Shown: positions 29,561 to 38,414 of the stretch, in pieces
Layout: each line of letters starts with the position of its first letter
How positions within the stretch are numbered: position 1 is the first letter of the stretch
Source: Kibdelosporangium sp. MJ126-NF4
GTDB lineage: Bacteria > Actinomycetota > Actinomycetes > Mycobacteriales > Pseudonocardiaceae
Direction: 5' to 3'
NCBI RefSeq assembly: GCF_000826545.1
Contig: NZ_CDME01000021.1
Location: 29,076-93,075, forward strand
DNA length: 64,000 bases
Program-made: the position numbers and the translations under genes
Notes under the pieces: model-generated
The model's input: the letters and a program-made list of their open reading frames with translations, nothing else
Database searches by the model: none
Told to the model about the DNA's origin: nothing

Positions 29561-30931
29561 ATGTTTGGTGAGCTGACCAGGGCTGCCGACCGCCCAGCGC
29601 TGCGCTTCGGTGACGTGGATCTGACCTACCGGCAGTTGGCGGGCGCGGCGGGCGCTGTCGCCGCGCAGATCAAGGGCAAGACGCGAGTCGCCGTGTGGGC
29701 GACGCCCACGGTCCAGACCGCGGTGGCCGTGGTCGGCGCGCTGGTCGCCGGGATCCCGGTCATCCCGATCAACCCGAAGGTCGGCGAACGCGAACTGGAG
29801 CACATCCTCTCGGACAGCTCACCGGATGTGATCCTGCGCGAGACGGACATCGACATCACCGCGTCCGCGCCACTGCCCGACGGGGACATCGCCGGCACGC
29901 ACCCGGCGTTCATCGTGTACACCTCCGGCACCACCGGACCGCCCAAGGGCGTCGTCCTGCCCCGCCGGGCCATCATGTCCAATCTGGACGCCCTGGCCCT
30001 GGCGTGGGCGTGGACGTCCGAGGATGTCCTCGTGCACGGGTTGCCGCTGTTCCACGTGCACGGCCTGATCATCGGCATCATCGGGCCGTTGCGGCGCGGC
30101 GGGGCCGTGCGGCACGTCGGCAGGTTCTCCTCCGCCGCTGTGGCGCGAGAGCTCGCGGGCGACGCGACGATGATGTTCGGCGTCCCGACGATGTACCACC
30201 GGCTGGCCGCCGATGTCGAGGCCGATCCCGTGTTGGCCGAGGCGATCGGGCAGGCCAGGCTGCTGGTGTCCGGGTCGGCGGCGTTGCCCGCGTCCGACCA
30301 CGACCGGATTTTCCGGGCGACCGGTCAGCGGATCGTCGAGCGCTACGGGATGACCGAGACGTTGATGAACTGCAGTGTCCGGGCGGACGGTGAACGCAGG
30401 CCGGGCACGGTCGGCCCGCCGGTGGACGGCGTGGATCTGCGCATCGTGGACGAGCAGGGAAAGGAGGTGGCCGACGGCGAGATCGGCGAGATCGAAGTGC
30501 GCGGCCCGAACCTGTTCCTCGAGTACCTCAACCGCCCGGACGCGACCGCGGCGGCGTTGCGGGACGGGTGGTTCCGCACGGGCGATGTGGCCACACTCGA
30601 CCCGGACGGCTACGTCAGGATCGTCGGTCGTCGCGCCACGGACCTGATCAAGAGCGGCGGCTACAAGATCGGCGCTGGCGAGATCGAGAACGTGCTCCTC
30701 GAACACCCCCAGGTCGCCGAGGTGGCGGTGACCGGGGAACCGGACGACGACCTCGGCGAGCGGATCGTCGCCTGGGTCGTGCCCGTGGGCGAGCGGCCCG
30801 ACGAGCAGGACCTGATCGACCACGTGGCCCGACTGCTGACACCGCACAAGCGACCAAGGATCGTCCGTTTCCTGGATGCCTTGCCACGCAACGACATGGG
30901 CAAAGTGACCAAACGTGCCCTCAGTCAGTGA
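29561..30931 (+). CDS. matB: Malonyl-CoA synthetase MatB
   Basis: 456-aa acyl-CoA synthetase. It activates malonate (often also methylmalonate) with ATP and CoA. The AMP-binding core YTSGTTGPPKGVVLPRRA, the A5 motif ERYGMTETLMN and the hinge GRRATDLIKSGGYKIGAGEIE are present; the last is nearly identical to Streptomyces MatB as I recall it, as is GLPLFHVHGL. The ATG at 29561 starts where homology starts; CATAGT lies seven bases upstream. The carboxyltransferase gene overlaps its end by 17 bases, pointing to a shared role in malonyl-CoA supply. Confidence 0.9.
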   Translation: MFGELTRAADRPALRFGDVDLTYRQLAGAAGAVAAQIKGKTRVAVWATPTVQTAVAVVGALVAGIPVIPINPKVGERELEHILSDSSPDVILRETDIDITASAPLPDGDIAGTHPAFIVYTSGTTGPPKGVVLPRRAIMSNLDALALAWAWTSEDVLVHGLPLFHVHGLIIGIIGPLRRGGAVRHVGRFSSAAVARELAGDATMMFGVPTMYHRLAADVEADPVLAEAIGQARLLVSGSAALPASDHDRIFRATGQRIVERYGMTETLMNCSVRADGERRPGTVGPPVDGVDLRIVDEQGKEVADGEIGEIEVRGPNLFLEYLNRPDATAAALRDGWFRTGDVATLDPDGYVRIVGRRATDLIKSGGYKIGAGEIENVLLEHPQVAEVAVTGEPDDDLGERIVAWVVPVGERPDEQDLIDHVARLLTPHKRPRIVRFLDALPRNDMGKVTKRALSQ

Positions 30932-32192
30932 TCCGCTGAACTGGCCGGGGTACGAGGAAGCCAGGGCCAGGGCCAGGCAGTCGACCGGCGCCGAGGAGTC
31001 GGTGACCTACGGCCAGGTCCTGATCGGCGACATCGACGTGATGCTGATCGAGTTCGACTTCGGATTCCTCGGCGGCTCAGTCGGCACCGCAACCGGCGAC
31101 CGCCTGGTGCACGCCCTGTCCACGGCCCGCGTCCACGACATGCCGGTGGTGTCCTTGCTGGCAACCGGCGGCAGCAGAATGCAGGAAGGCATGCTCTCCC
31201 TCCTGCAACTGCAACGAGTAGCACGGGAATGCCACCTCAACCGCGAAAGCGGGATCCCCCACATCACTGTGCTGCGCAACCCCACCACCGGTGGCGTCTG
31301 GGCATCCCTTGGCGCAGGTGCGGACATCATCCTGGCAGTCGACGGCGCCCAGGTCGCCTTCGGCGGCCGCCGCGTCCGAGCACCCGAGGACGCCGACCAC
31401 CCGGCGTTCACCGCCGCCGGTCAACTGGCCGCCGGTCAGATCGACGAAGTGACAACTCCGGCCTCCCTGCCCGAAGTCCTGTCCAGCTGGCTCGAACTAC
31501 TCACCGGTGGCTCCCCCGAACCCGCGGAAGTACCAAAATCCCTCCCCAGCAAGACATCCAGCGACGTGACGGTGGGCGGTGCCGCGTTGCCTGCCAGTGG
31601 TTGGGAGGCGGTGCGGCGTGCGCGGGATCCGGGAAGGCCGCGGGCGGCGGCCTACCTTGAGTCCTATTTCGACTCCTACCGGCTGATCAGTGGTGACCGG
31701 GCTGGTGGGGTCGATCCCGGGATGCTGTGCGGAGTTGGGCGGCGTGGTGGTCGGTCGATCGCGTTCGCGGCCCAGACGGGAACCGCGACCAGGGCTGCCG
31801 GGTATCGGACGGCCAGTCGGTTGATCGCGCTGGCCGACCGGTTCGGTGTTCCGGTGCTGACGCTGGTCGACACGCCAGGCGCGGCCAACGACTCCGCGTC
31901 CGAGTCCGCTGGCCTTGCCGCGGCGATCTCCGGCACGTTCACCGCTGTCGCCGCGACCCATATCCCGGTGACCACACTGGTCGTCGGCGAAGGCGGCTCC
32001 GGCGGCGCGCTGGCCCTCGCCGGAGCGGGCCGGACCTGGATCACGCCGGACGCGTACTTCTCAGTCATCGCACCGGAATCAGCGGCGGCCATCCTGAAAC
32101 GCGCCCCCTCCGAAGCGCCCGCCCTTGCCGACCGGTTACGCCTTCGCCCCCAGGACCTCCTGGAACTCGGCGTTGTCGACGGCATTGCGTGA
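30915..32192 (+). CDS. Fused acyl-CoA carboxylase carboxyltransferase (beta-alpha)
   Basis: 425 aa. The N-terminal half resembles AccD without its zinc finger (LLATGGSRMQEGMLSLLQ). The C-terminal half resembles AccA (FGVPVLTLVDTPGA and GEGGSGGALALAGAG). No biotin carboxylase or biotin carrier domain is present, so partners must come from elsewhere. It is coupled to matB (GTG start within it), as in Streptomyces, where the pair lies together. Probable role: making or balancing malonyl-type CoA esters for fatty acid or polyketide synthesis; malonate decarboxylase-like activity is an alternative. It overlaps the convergent MFS gene by 57 bases. Confidence 0.82.
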   Translation: MPSVSDPLNWPGYEEARARARQSTGAEESVTYGQVLIGDIDVMLIEFDFGFLGGSVGTATGDRLVHALSTARVHDMPVVSLLATGGSRMQEGMLSLLQLQRVARECHLNRESGIPHITVLRNPTTGGVWASLGAGADIILAVDGAQVAFGGRRVRAPEDADHPAFTAAGQLAAGQIDEVTTPASLPEVLSSWLELLTGGSPEPAEVPKSLPSKTSSDVTVGGAALPASGWEAVRRARDPGRPRAAAYLESYFDSYRLISGDRAGGVDPGMLCGVGRRGGRSIAFAAQTGTATRAAGYRTASRLIALADRFGVPVLTLVDTPGAANDSASESAGLAAAISGTFTAVAATHIPVTTLVVGEGGSGGALALAGAGRTWITPDAYFSVIAPESAAAILKRAPSEAPALADRLRLRPQDLLELGVVDGIA

Positions 32193-33509
32193 CTTGACCA
32201 GGGCGAGGGCGACCACGGCCACCACCAGGCCGACGGATCCGGCGACCACATAGGACGATTCGAGGCCGCCTTCGAAGGTTTCCGCGTGGCTGACGACTGT
32301 GCCGAGGAGTGCCACACCCAGTGCGAATCCGAGTTGACGGAACGTGTTCAACGCTCCCGATGCCATTCCGGCACGGTGCTGCGGCACCGTCGCCATGATC
32401 GCGCCGGGCAGTGCCTGGCTGGTCACCGCGACACCTACGCCGGTGGCGGCCAGCCCTGGGAGAGTCACCGCCCAGCTGTCACCGGTTGTCAGCAGGAAGG
32501 CTCCCACGCTGGTTATCGCCATCCCCAGACTGATCGTGTAGCGGAACGGCACCTGGTGCAGGAACCTGCCGATTGTGCCCGCCACCAGGAATGCGGCGAC
32601 GCTCGACGGCAGCAGCACCAGGCCTGCTTCCAGCGGTCCCAGGCCGAGTCGCTGTTGCAGCCAGACGGACAGGAATGGCAGGTAGCCGAACGCCGCGAAC
32701 GAGAACGCCATCGCCGCGAGCAGGATCACCGGGAACGACGGCTGCCTGAACAGCTTCAGGTCCAGCAGTGCCTTGCCGCTTCGGCTCTGCACCACGACAA
32801 AGCCGATCAGCAGGACCAGTCCCGCGCCCAGCCAGCCGAGTGTTCGCGCCGAACCCCAGCCGTGCTCGCCCGCTTCCATCAGGCCGTACGTGATCGCGCC
32901 CGCCGCCGCGGTGAACGTCACGACACCCGGTATGTCGACTCCCCTGGCGTGCGGGTTCGTGGATTCCGTCACCACCTTCGACGTCAGCCAGATCGCGGCT
33001 ATCCCGATCGGGATGTTGATCAGGAACGTCCACCGCCAGCCCAGGAACTCGGTCAGCAGGCCGCCGAGCACCGGCCCGGCCGCCGACGCCGCTCCCGCCA
33101 CCGCGCCCCAGATTCCGAGCGCGATTCCGCGATCGCGGCCGTGATAGGTGACGTTGATGATGGCCATGGTGGTCGCGAGCATCGCGGCACCGCCGATTCC
33201 CTGGGCAGCGCGTGCCACCACAAGGACGCCGACGGTCGGTGCCAGTCCACATGCGAGGGACGCGATCCCGAAGACCGCCAGTCCGCCGAGATACGTCCGT
33301 TTGCGGCCGATCTGGTCGGCAAGCGCGCCGCTGCCCAGCACGAACGCGGACAGCGCGAGCGCGTAGGCGTCGACGACCCACTGCATGCCGGTGAGCGAGG
33401 CGTTGAGGCTGTTTGCCGTCGCGGGCAGTGCGACCAGCACGATCGTGACGTCGACCAGCAGGACGAATCCGCCAAGGCACGCCGCGACGAGCGGCGACCA
33501 CTTCCCCAT
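32136..33509 (-). CDS. MFS drug-exporter-like transporter (DHA2 type)
   Basis: 457-aa proton-coupled exporter of the EmrB/QacA group. Signatures: DVTIVLVALPAT in helix 1, GSGALADQIGRKRTYLGG in loop 2-3 and the antiporter motif GPVLGGLLTEFLGWRWTFLIN. Fourteen membrane segments are plausible. The ATG at 33509 has an ideal AAGGAG seven bases upstream. It is divergent from two Lrp-type regulators 145 bases away, likely candidates for its control. The substrate is unknown. Confidence 0.9.
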   Translation of the reverse strand: MGKWSPLVAACLGGFVLLVDVTIVLVALPATANSLNASLTGMQWVVDAYALALSAFVLGSGALADQIGRKRTYLGGLAVFGIASLACGLAPTVGVLVVARAAQGIGGAAMLATTMAIINVTYHGRDRGIALGIWGAVAGAASAAGPVLGGLLTEFLGWRWTFLINIPIGIAAIWLTSKVVTESTNPHARGVDIPGVVTFTAAAGAITYGLMEAGEHGWGSARTLGWLGAGLVLLIGFVVVQSRSGKALLDLKLFRQPSFPVILLAAMAFSFAAFGYLPFLSVWLQQRLGLGPLEAGLVLLPSSVAAFLVAGTIGRFLHQVPFRYTISLGMAITSVGAFLLTTGDSWAVTLPGLAATGVGVAVTSQALPGAIMATVPQHRAGMASGALNTFRQLGFALGVALLGTVVSHAETFEGGLESSYVVAGSVGLVVAVVALALVKSRNAVDNAEFQEVLGAKA

Positions 33510-33641
33510 ATCGATCTCCTTAGGACGCTGAGTACGACCGAAGGATCTGCGGCCGACCGCCCGAGTCGCCATTGCCGGAGCCGCTCCGGCGGTTTTCGAC
33601 ATTCACCTCTCGTCTGTGGCGGAAACCGACGGGCGCGGCGC

Positions 33642-33647
33642 TACCGT
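33642..33647 (+). promoter_or_regulatory. -10 box of leaderless promoter, first Lrp gene
   Basis: TACCGT, six bases, GTG at 33654. The same box and spacing precede the second paralogue. Confidence 0.6.
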
Positions 33648-33653
33648 GGAGGG

Positions 33654-34613
33654 GTGGAACTCGACTCGACCGACCGGGCTCTGATCCATGCCCTGCACAT
33701 CGACGGCCGGGCCCCGTTCAGCAAGATCGGCGAGGTGCTCGGCCTGTCCGACCAGACCGTGGCCCGCCGGTACCGCAAGCTGCGCGCGTCGTCGACGGTG
33801 CGCGTGGTCGGCCAGACCTTGCCGTGGCGAGTCGGGCACGTTCGCTGGCATCTGCGGATCAAGTGCGCGCCGTCCGCCGCGCTGCCCGTCGCGGCCGCGT
33901 TGTCCCGCCGTCCGGACACATACTGGGTGCGGATGTACTCCGGCGGCACCGAGATCGGCTGCGTCACCCAGTCGTACACCGCGGACGAAACAGACACCCT
34001 TCTGCTGCAACAACTTCCACGCACACCACGGATCAACGACGTGAGCGCGCACAGCCTGCTGCACATGTTCCAAGGCGGCACGGTCGACCACTTGGCGCTG
34101 CTGGACTACCTCACTGCCGAGCAGATCGCCGCCCTGCGCCCACGGATCAACCCGACCGACGAGGTCGTCACGCTGGACGACGCCGACCGGCGGATGCTCA
34201 GCGCGCTGGAGCAGGACGGCCGGGCGGGCTTCGCGGACCTGGCCAAAGCCACCGGATCGTCGGAGTCGGGCGTGCGACGACGGCTGGACTTCCTGCGCGA
34301 TGTCGGCGCCCTGTTCTACGACCTGGACATCGACGCCCGGCCGCTGGGCTACGCGTGCGAGGCGATGCTGTGGATGTCCGTGCCGCCCTCGGACCTCGCG
34401 GAGGTCGGCAACGCGCTCGCGAACCACGTCGAGGTCGCCTTCGTCGCCGCCATCAGCGGACCGGCGAACCTGATCGCCTCGGTGGTCTGCCGTGACGTCC
34501 CGACGCTCTACGAGTACCTGACCACGAAGGTCTCCGCGCTCAAGGCGATCAGGCAGCTTGAGACGTCACCGGTGATCCGGACGGTCAAGCGTGGCGCCAC
34601 AGTCATGCCGTGA
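33654..34613 (+). CDS. Double-length Lrp/AsnC-family regulator, copy 1
   Basis: 319 aa, twice the usual Lrp length. Two winged-helix/ligand-domain units are in series: the first HTH is ALIHALHIDGRAPFSKIGEV and the second is LSALEQDGRAGFADLAKATG about 175 residues later. It ends with the RAM-like segment VCRDVPTLYEYLTTKVSAL. GTG start in leaderless context. It is followed after 16 bases by a paralogue of the same architecture (about 60% similar by eye). It may control the divergent MFS gene; the ligand is probably an amino acid or related molecule. Confidence 0.85.
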   Translation: MELDSTDRALIHALHIDGRAPFSKIGEVLGLSDQTVARRYRKLRASSTVRVVGQTLPWRVGHVRWHLRIKCAPSAALPVAAALSRRPDTYWVRMYSGGTEIGCVTQSYTADETDTLLLQQLPRTPRINDVSAHSLLHMFQGGTVDHLALLDYLTAEQIAALRPRINPTDEVVTLDDADRRMLSALEQDGRAGFADLAKATGSSESGVRRRLDFLRDVGALFYDLDIDARPLGYACEAMLWMSVPPSDLAEVGNALANHVEVAFVAAISGPANLIASVVCRDVPTLYEYLTTKVSALKAIRQLETSPVIRTVKRGATVMP

Positions 34614-34617
34614 CCGC

Positions 34618-34623
34618 TACCGT
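34618..34623 (+). promoter_or_regulatory. -10 box of leaderless promoter, second Lrp gene
   Basis: TACCGT in the 16-base gap between the paralogues, six bases before the GTG at 34630. Confidence 0.6.
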
Positions 34624-34629
34624 GACGTG

Positions 34630-35601
34630 GTGGTAGTCGACGAGATCGACCGGACGCTGATCCACGCCCTCGAGGTGGACGGCCGCGCGCCGTTCAGCAG
34701 GATCGGCGAGGTGCTCGGCCTGTCCGACCAGACGGTCGCCCGGCGCTACCGGAGACTCCGAGCGGAGTCCATCGCCCGCGTGGCCGGTCAGACCGCGCCG
34801 TGGCGAGTCGGCCAAGTCCGCTGGTACCTGCGTGTGCGAGTGGAGCCCAGCGTCGCCGTGTCTGTCGCGAACGCGCTGGCGCGCAGGCCGAGGACGTACT
34901 GGGTGAAGCTCAACTCCGGCGGCACGGAGATCACCTGCGTCATCCAGTCCGCCAGCGCCGACGAGCAGGACAACCTGCTGCTGCAGCAACTGCCCAGGAC
35001 ACCTCGGGTCATCGACGTCACGGCGCACAGTGTGCTGAACGTGTTCTTCGACGTGGACGGCGTCCACCCGTCGTTGCTCAACGCGCTGACGCCGGACCAG
35101 GTGGCCGCACTGCGACCAGCACCGCCACCACCACTGTCCACAACGGACGAAGTGGTCAGACTCGACGACGCCGACAACCGCATGCTGACCATCCTGGAAC
35201 AGGACGGCCGCGCCGGGTTCGCCGAACTGGCCAAGGCGACGGGCTGGTCCGAGTCGACTGTCCGGCGGCGCCTGGACTTCCTGCGTGACTGCGGCGCGCT
35301 GTACTTCGACGTGGACATGGACGCGGCGGCACTGGGTTTCGGGTGTGTGACGCAGATGTGGCTGTCGGTGTCGCCTGCGGAGATCCACCGGATCGGCGAG
35401 ACGTTGGCCTCGCACCAGGAAAGTGCCTTCGTCGCCGCGCTCACCGGAACGGCGAACATCGGCGCGACGGTCGTCTGCCGTGACGTTCCGGCGTTCTACC
35501 GGTACCTGACCACGAAAGTGGCTTCGCTCAAGGGGATACGGCAGATCGAGACCGCGCCGGTGATTCGGACGGTCAAACGCGGCGCGACCATGGTCACGTG
35601 A
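34630..35601 (+). CDS. Double-length Lrp/AsnC-family regulator, copy 2
   Basis: 323 aa, a tandem paralogue of the previous gene. The first HTH is LIHALEVDGRAPFSRIGEVL, the second LTILEQDGRAGFAELAKATG; both ligand domains end in ATVVCRDVP and VIRTVKRGAT stretches shared with copy 1. The start is chosen as the GTG at 34630, giving the same TACCGT-N6 spacing; GTG at 34627 is also possible. The tail overlaps convergent tsaE by eight bases. The tandem pair may form hetero-oligomers (inference). Confidence 0.85.
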   Translation: MVVDEIDRTLIHALEVDGRAPFSRIGEVLGLSDQTVARRYRRLRAESIARVAGQTAPWRVGQVRWYLRVRVEPSVAVSVANALARRPRTYWVKLNSGGTEITCVIQSASADEQDNLLLQQLPRTPRVIDVTAHSVLNVFFDVDGVHPSLLNALTPDQVAALRPAPPPPLSTTDEVVRLDDADNRMLTILEQDGRAGFAELAKATGWSESTVRRRLDFLRDCGALYFDVDMDAAALGFGCVTQMWLSVSPAEIHRIGETLASHQESAFVAALTGTANIGATVVCRDVPAFYRYLTTKVASLKGIRQIETAPVIRTVKRGATMVT

Positions 35602-36049
35602 GCTGTTCGACCCGGGCGGTCCAGGCGCCGTGTGGTTCGAGGCTGGCGACACGGGTGTCGTCCGGCTGCCTTTCCAGGCGCACCACCAGGTAGTCGTCCG
35701 CCAACTGCTCGGCGAGGCCCTCGCCCCATTCGATCACGACCGCCGCCTCGGTCAGGTCGGAGTCGAGGTCGAGGTCGTCGACCTCCTCGACGTGGCCGAT
35801 CAGCCGGTACGCGTCCACGTGCACGAGCGGCACACCGCCGTCGGCACTTGGCTTGTGCACTCGTTCGATCACGAACGTCGGCGAACTGACTCGGCCGCGA
35901 ACACCGAGACCGGCGGCGATTCCCCGTACCAGTACGGTCTTTCCCGCGCCGAGCGGACCGGCGAGCAGCACCAGGTCGCCCGCGCCGAGGATCTTGCCGA
36001 GCCTGGTTCCGAACTCGACTGTGTCGTCTACCGTTGGAAGGGAGATCAT
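35594..36049 (-). CDS. tsaE: tRNA t6A synthesis ATPase TsaE
   Basis: 151-aa P-loop ATPase that drives the TsaB-TsaD cycle in t6A synthesis. Walker A is GPLGAGKT; SSPTFVIERVH and HVDAYRL are family signatures, and VVIEWGEGL fits the Walker B area. The ATG at 36049 overlaps the stop of the alpha/beta hydrolase gene (ATGA). The order alr-hydrolase-tsaE is common in actinobacteria. Confidence 0.95.
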   Translation of the reverse strand: MISLPTVDDTVEFGTRLGKILGAGDLVLLAGPLGAGKTVLVRGIAAGLGVRGRVSSPTFVIERVHKPSADGGVPLVHVDAYRLIGHVEEVDDLDLDSDLTEAAVVIEWGEGLAEQLADDYLVVRLERQPDDTRVASLEPHGAWTARVEQLT

Positions 36050-37134
36050 GCCCTGCGCCGCCACCATCTACGTCCCGCGCCACGACCGCTGGCGCATTGC
36101 CGAACCAGGTCGACCAGCTCCGCGTTGACCTGGTCGGGTTGTTCAATGAGCACCATGTGCCCGGCGCTGCGTACCCGGACGAGCTTCGCGTCCGGCAGTT
36201 CCGCGGCGATCCGGTCCGCGTGCGAGAACGGCGTCATCCGGTCGCGGTCCCCGCTGAGCACGAGCACGAAACAGTGTTGCAGCCCTTCGAGCGCCTTGTA
36301 CCTGTTGTGGCTGCCCAGTGTCTCGATGAAGTCGGCGAGCACCCGGACCGGGGTGACGTCGAGCATCTCCATCATGAAGTCGACCAGTTTCGGGCTGACG
36401 CTGCGGCTGCCGAACGCGATCAGCCGGACCGCGCGCCGCGTCAACTGCCCACCGGACGCCCTGACCAGTTCGACAAGGCCCGGCTGCCAGTCGGCGAGCG
36501 CACCCATGCTGCGGGTCAGCGGGTTGTAGCGGGACAGCAGCGGCCGGGGCAGGCCGCTGGCGCCGATCTCACCGGCGGACGTGCCGATCAGGGCCACACC
36601 GCGTACCCGGTCGGCGAACAGGTCGGGTTCCTGTTCGGCCAACGCGATGATGGTCATCGCGCCCATCGAGTGCCCGACGAGCACGACCGGGCCCTTCGGC
36701 ACCATCGCACGCAGGACGGCGGCCAGATCGCGGCCGAGCTGGTCGATCGTGCTGGAGACCTCGGTCGCCCGGCCGGACTTGCCGTGGCTGCGCTGGTCGT
36801 AGAGCACCTGGCGGACGCGCGGATCGGTCTGCTCGGCGAACATCCGGCGCTGGAAGTGCCACGACTTGCGGCTCAGCGCGAACCCGTGCACCAGCACGAC
36901 CGTCACGTCGGGCGTGCCGCCGTCCTCCGGGTCGACCTCCTCGATCGACAGGGGCACTCCGTCGTCGGCCGCGACTGTGCTGGTCCGGTCCGGCGGGAGC
37001 TGTCCCAGCGGCTCGTCGGCGTACATGTCCGCTATATCGCGTCGTTTCGACCGAATGACAGCGGCTCCGATGGCCGCGCCTGTCGCCACGACACCGACCG
37101 CACCGCCGACCAGGCCCGCGACCCTGCCGTTCAC
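36046..37134 (-). CDS. Alpha/beta hydrolase with N-terminal membrane anchor
   Basis: 362 aa. A glycine/alanine-rich N-terminal helix (residues 5-25) anchors it in the membrane. The hydrolase domain shows the oxyanion region VLVHGFALS, the nucleophile elbow VGHSMGA, the acidic residue near SGDRDRMTP and the late His in SAGHMVLIEQP. It starts within the alr stop codon (GTGA) and ends within the tsaE start, so it is part of a tight alr-hydrolase-tsaE operon. Substrate unknown; lipase or thioesterase activity is possible. Confidence 0.9.
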   Translation of the reverse strand: MNGRVAGLVGGAVGVVATGAAIGAAVIRSKRRDIADMYADEPLGQLPPDRTSTVAADDGVPLSIEEVDPEDGGTPDVTVVLVHGFALSRKSWHFQRRMFAEQTDPRVRQVLYDQRSHGKSGRATEVSSTIDQLGRDLAAVLRAMVPKGPVVLVGHSMGAMTIIALAEQEPDLFADRVRGVALIGTSAGEIGASGLPRPLLSRYNPLTRSMGALADWQPGLVELVRASGGQLTRRAVRLIAFGSRSVSPKLVDFMMEMLDVTPVRVLADFIETLGSHNRYKALEGLQHCFVLVLSGDRDRMTPFSHADRIAAELPDAKLVRVRSAGHMVLIEQPDQVNAELVDLVRQCASGRGAGRRWWRRRA

Positions 37135-38225
37135 GGCGCCCCCACGTAGCGGCGGCGCACCCGTGGCCGGTACATGTTGGTGACGATCTCGTAGTCGATC
37201 GTGCCGAGGTTGTCGGCCCATTCGCGGGCGGTCGGCTCGCCGTGGGTACCCGGCCCGAAGAGGATCACCTCGTCGCCGGGGGCGACCTGGTCGTCGCCGC
37301 AGTCGACGATGATCTGGTCCATGCAGACCCGCCCGACGACCGGGCGCCGTTTCCCGGCCACGAAAACCTCAAGCCGCCCGGACAACCCGCGTGGCACGCC
37401 GTCGGCATATCCGACCGGGACGAGCGCGAGCGTGGTGTCCTTCTCGGTGGTCCAGGTGTGCCCGTAGGAGACGCCTTCGTCGGCGCTGGTGCGTTTCGCA
37501 CTGACCACACTGGACCGGAAGGTCATCACGGGCCGGAGGTCCTCGTTCTGTGGCACGGGATTGAGCCCGTACATGGCGATCCCGACGCGGACCATGTCGT
37601 AGGCGAGGTCCGGCCTGGTCAGGGTGGCAGCGGAGTTCGCGATGTGCCGGAGCGGCGTCAGTCCTTCGGCGACGGCGATCCCGTAGGCCCGGTCGAACCG
37701 TTCGACCTGCCGGTCGATGGACGGGTTGCCGGGCTCGTCGGCCGACGCGAAGTGCGACCAGATCGCGCGGACGTCGTGCGCGCGGGCCGCCTTGACCAGC
37801 CGCGGCCATTCCTCGGGCGGGCATCCGTTGCGGTTCAGCCCGGTGTCGATCTTGAGGTGGATCCTGGCGCCGTCGGCCGCACGCAGTTCCTCGACACTGG
37901 ACACGCCGAGGTCCACACCGGCCGCGACCGCGTCGGACAGGTCTTCGCCCGGCGCGTACAGCCAGGCCAGGATGGGCGCTTCGATCCCTGCTTTGCGCAG
38001 GTCGACGGCCTCGGCCGCGGAACACGACCCGAGCCAGGTGGCCCCGGCCTCCAGCGCGGCCTTCGCCACCGGCACGGCACCGTGGCCGTAGCCGTCGGCC
38101 TTCACGACGGCCATCACCGGAACCTGGGCGCGTTCGACGAGCAGGGCGACGTTGTGCCGCAGAGAGTCGAGATCGACGACAGTCTCCGCACGCGGCGCGT
38201 ATTGACCGGACATAACGTCGCCCAT
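37131..38225 (-). CDS. alr: Alanine racemase
   Basis: 364-aa PLP enzyme making D-alanine for peptidoglycan. The PLP lysine is in VVKADGYGHGA, the catalytic tyrosine of the second face in VSYGHTW, and RVCMDQIIVD is the family signature. Two starts are possible, ATG at 38225 (used) and ATG at 38213 (MSGQYAPRAE), neither with a strong ribosome site. It is the first gene of an overlapping alr-hydrolase-tsaE operon. Confidence 0.95.
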   Translation of the reverse strand: MGDVMSGQYAPRAETVVDLDSLRHNVALLVERAQVPVMAVVKADGYGHGAVPVAKAALEAGATWLGSCSAAEAVDLRKAGIEAPILAWLYAPGEDLSDAVAAGVDLGVSSVEELRAADGARIHLKIDTGLNRNGCPPEEWPRLVKAARAHDVRAIWSHFASADEPGNPSIDRQVERFDRAYGIAVAEGLTPLRHIANSAATLTRPDLAYDMVRVGIAMYGLNPVPQNEDLRPVMTFRSSVVSAKRTSADEGVSYGHTWTTEKDTTLALVPVGYADGVPRGLSGRLEVFVAGKRRPVVGRVCMDQIIVDCGDDQVAPGDEVILFGPGTHGEPTAREWADNLGTIDYEIVTNMYRPRVRRRYVGAP

Positions 38226-38259
38226 GCTCGCACATGTTCGTTACGGGCTCTTGTCAGAT

Positions 38260-38392
38260 GGCTTGGTCGCGCCGGTCGTTGACGCCACGCAACACGCCCG
38301 ACATCGCCCCAGCCCAGCTGGTCAGCAGGGCAGAGCGAAGATGTCGGTCGCGTGGGGCGTGGTGGCAATGACCGGCTTCCGGCGACCAAGCC
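38260..38392. repeat. Long imperfect inverted repeat with CCAGC centre, element 3
   Basis: Left arm 38260-38305 and right arm 38340-38392 are imperfect inverted copies: GGCTTGGTCGC (38260-38270) pairs perfectly with 38382-38392 and CGACATC with 38340-38346, with partial pairing between. The centre CCAGC-CCA-GCTGG (38309-38321) is the same mini-hairpin seen in the elements at 8854 and 44990. It fills most of the gap between alr and the beta-propeller gene. Confidence 0.6.
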
Positions 38393-38414
38393 CGTCCGAG
38401 CGAAGCGAGGACAA

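Noticed and set aside
32286..33653. N-terminal extension of the first Lrp gene back to 32286
   Set aside because: The extension is antisense to the MFS gene. The Lrp HTH begins at the GTG at 33654, which has a -10 box at the leaderless spacing.
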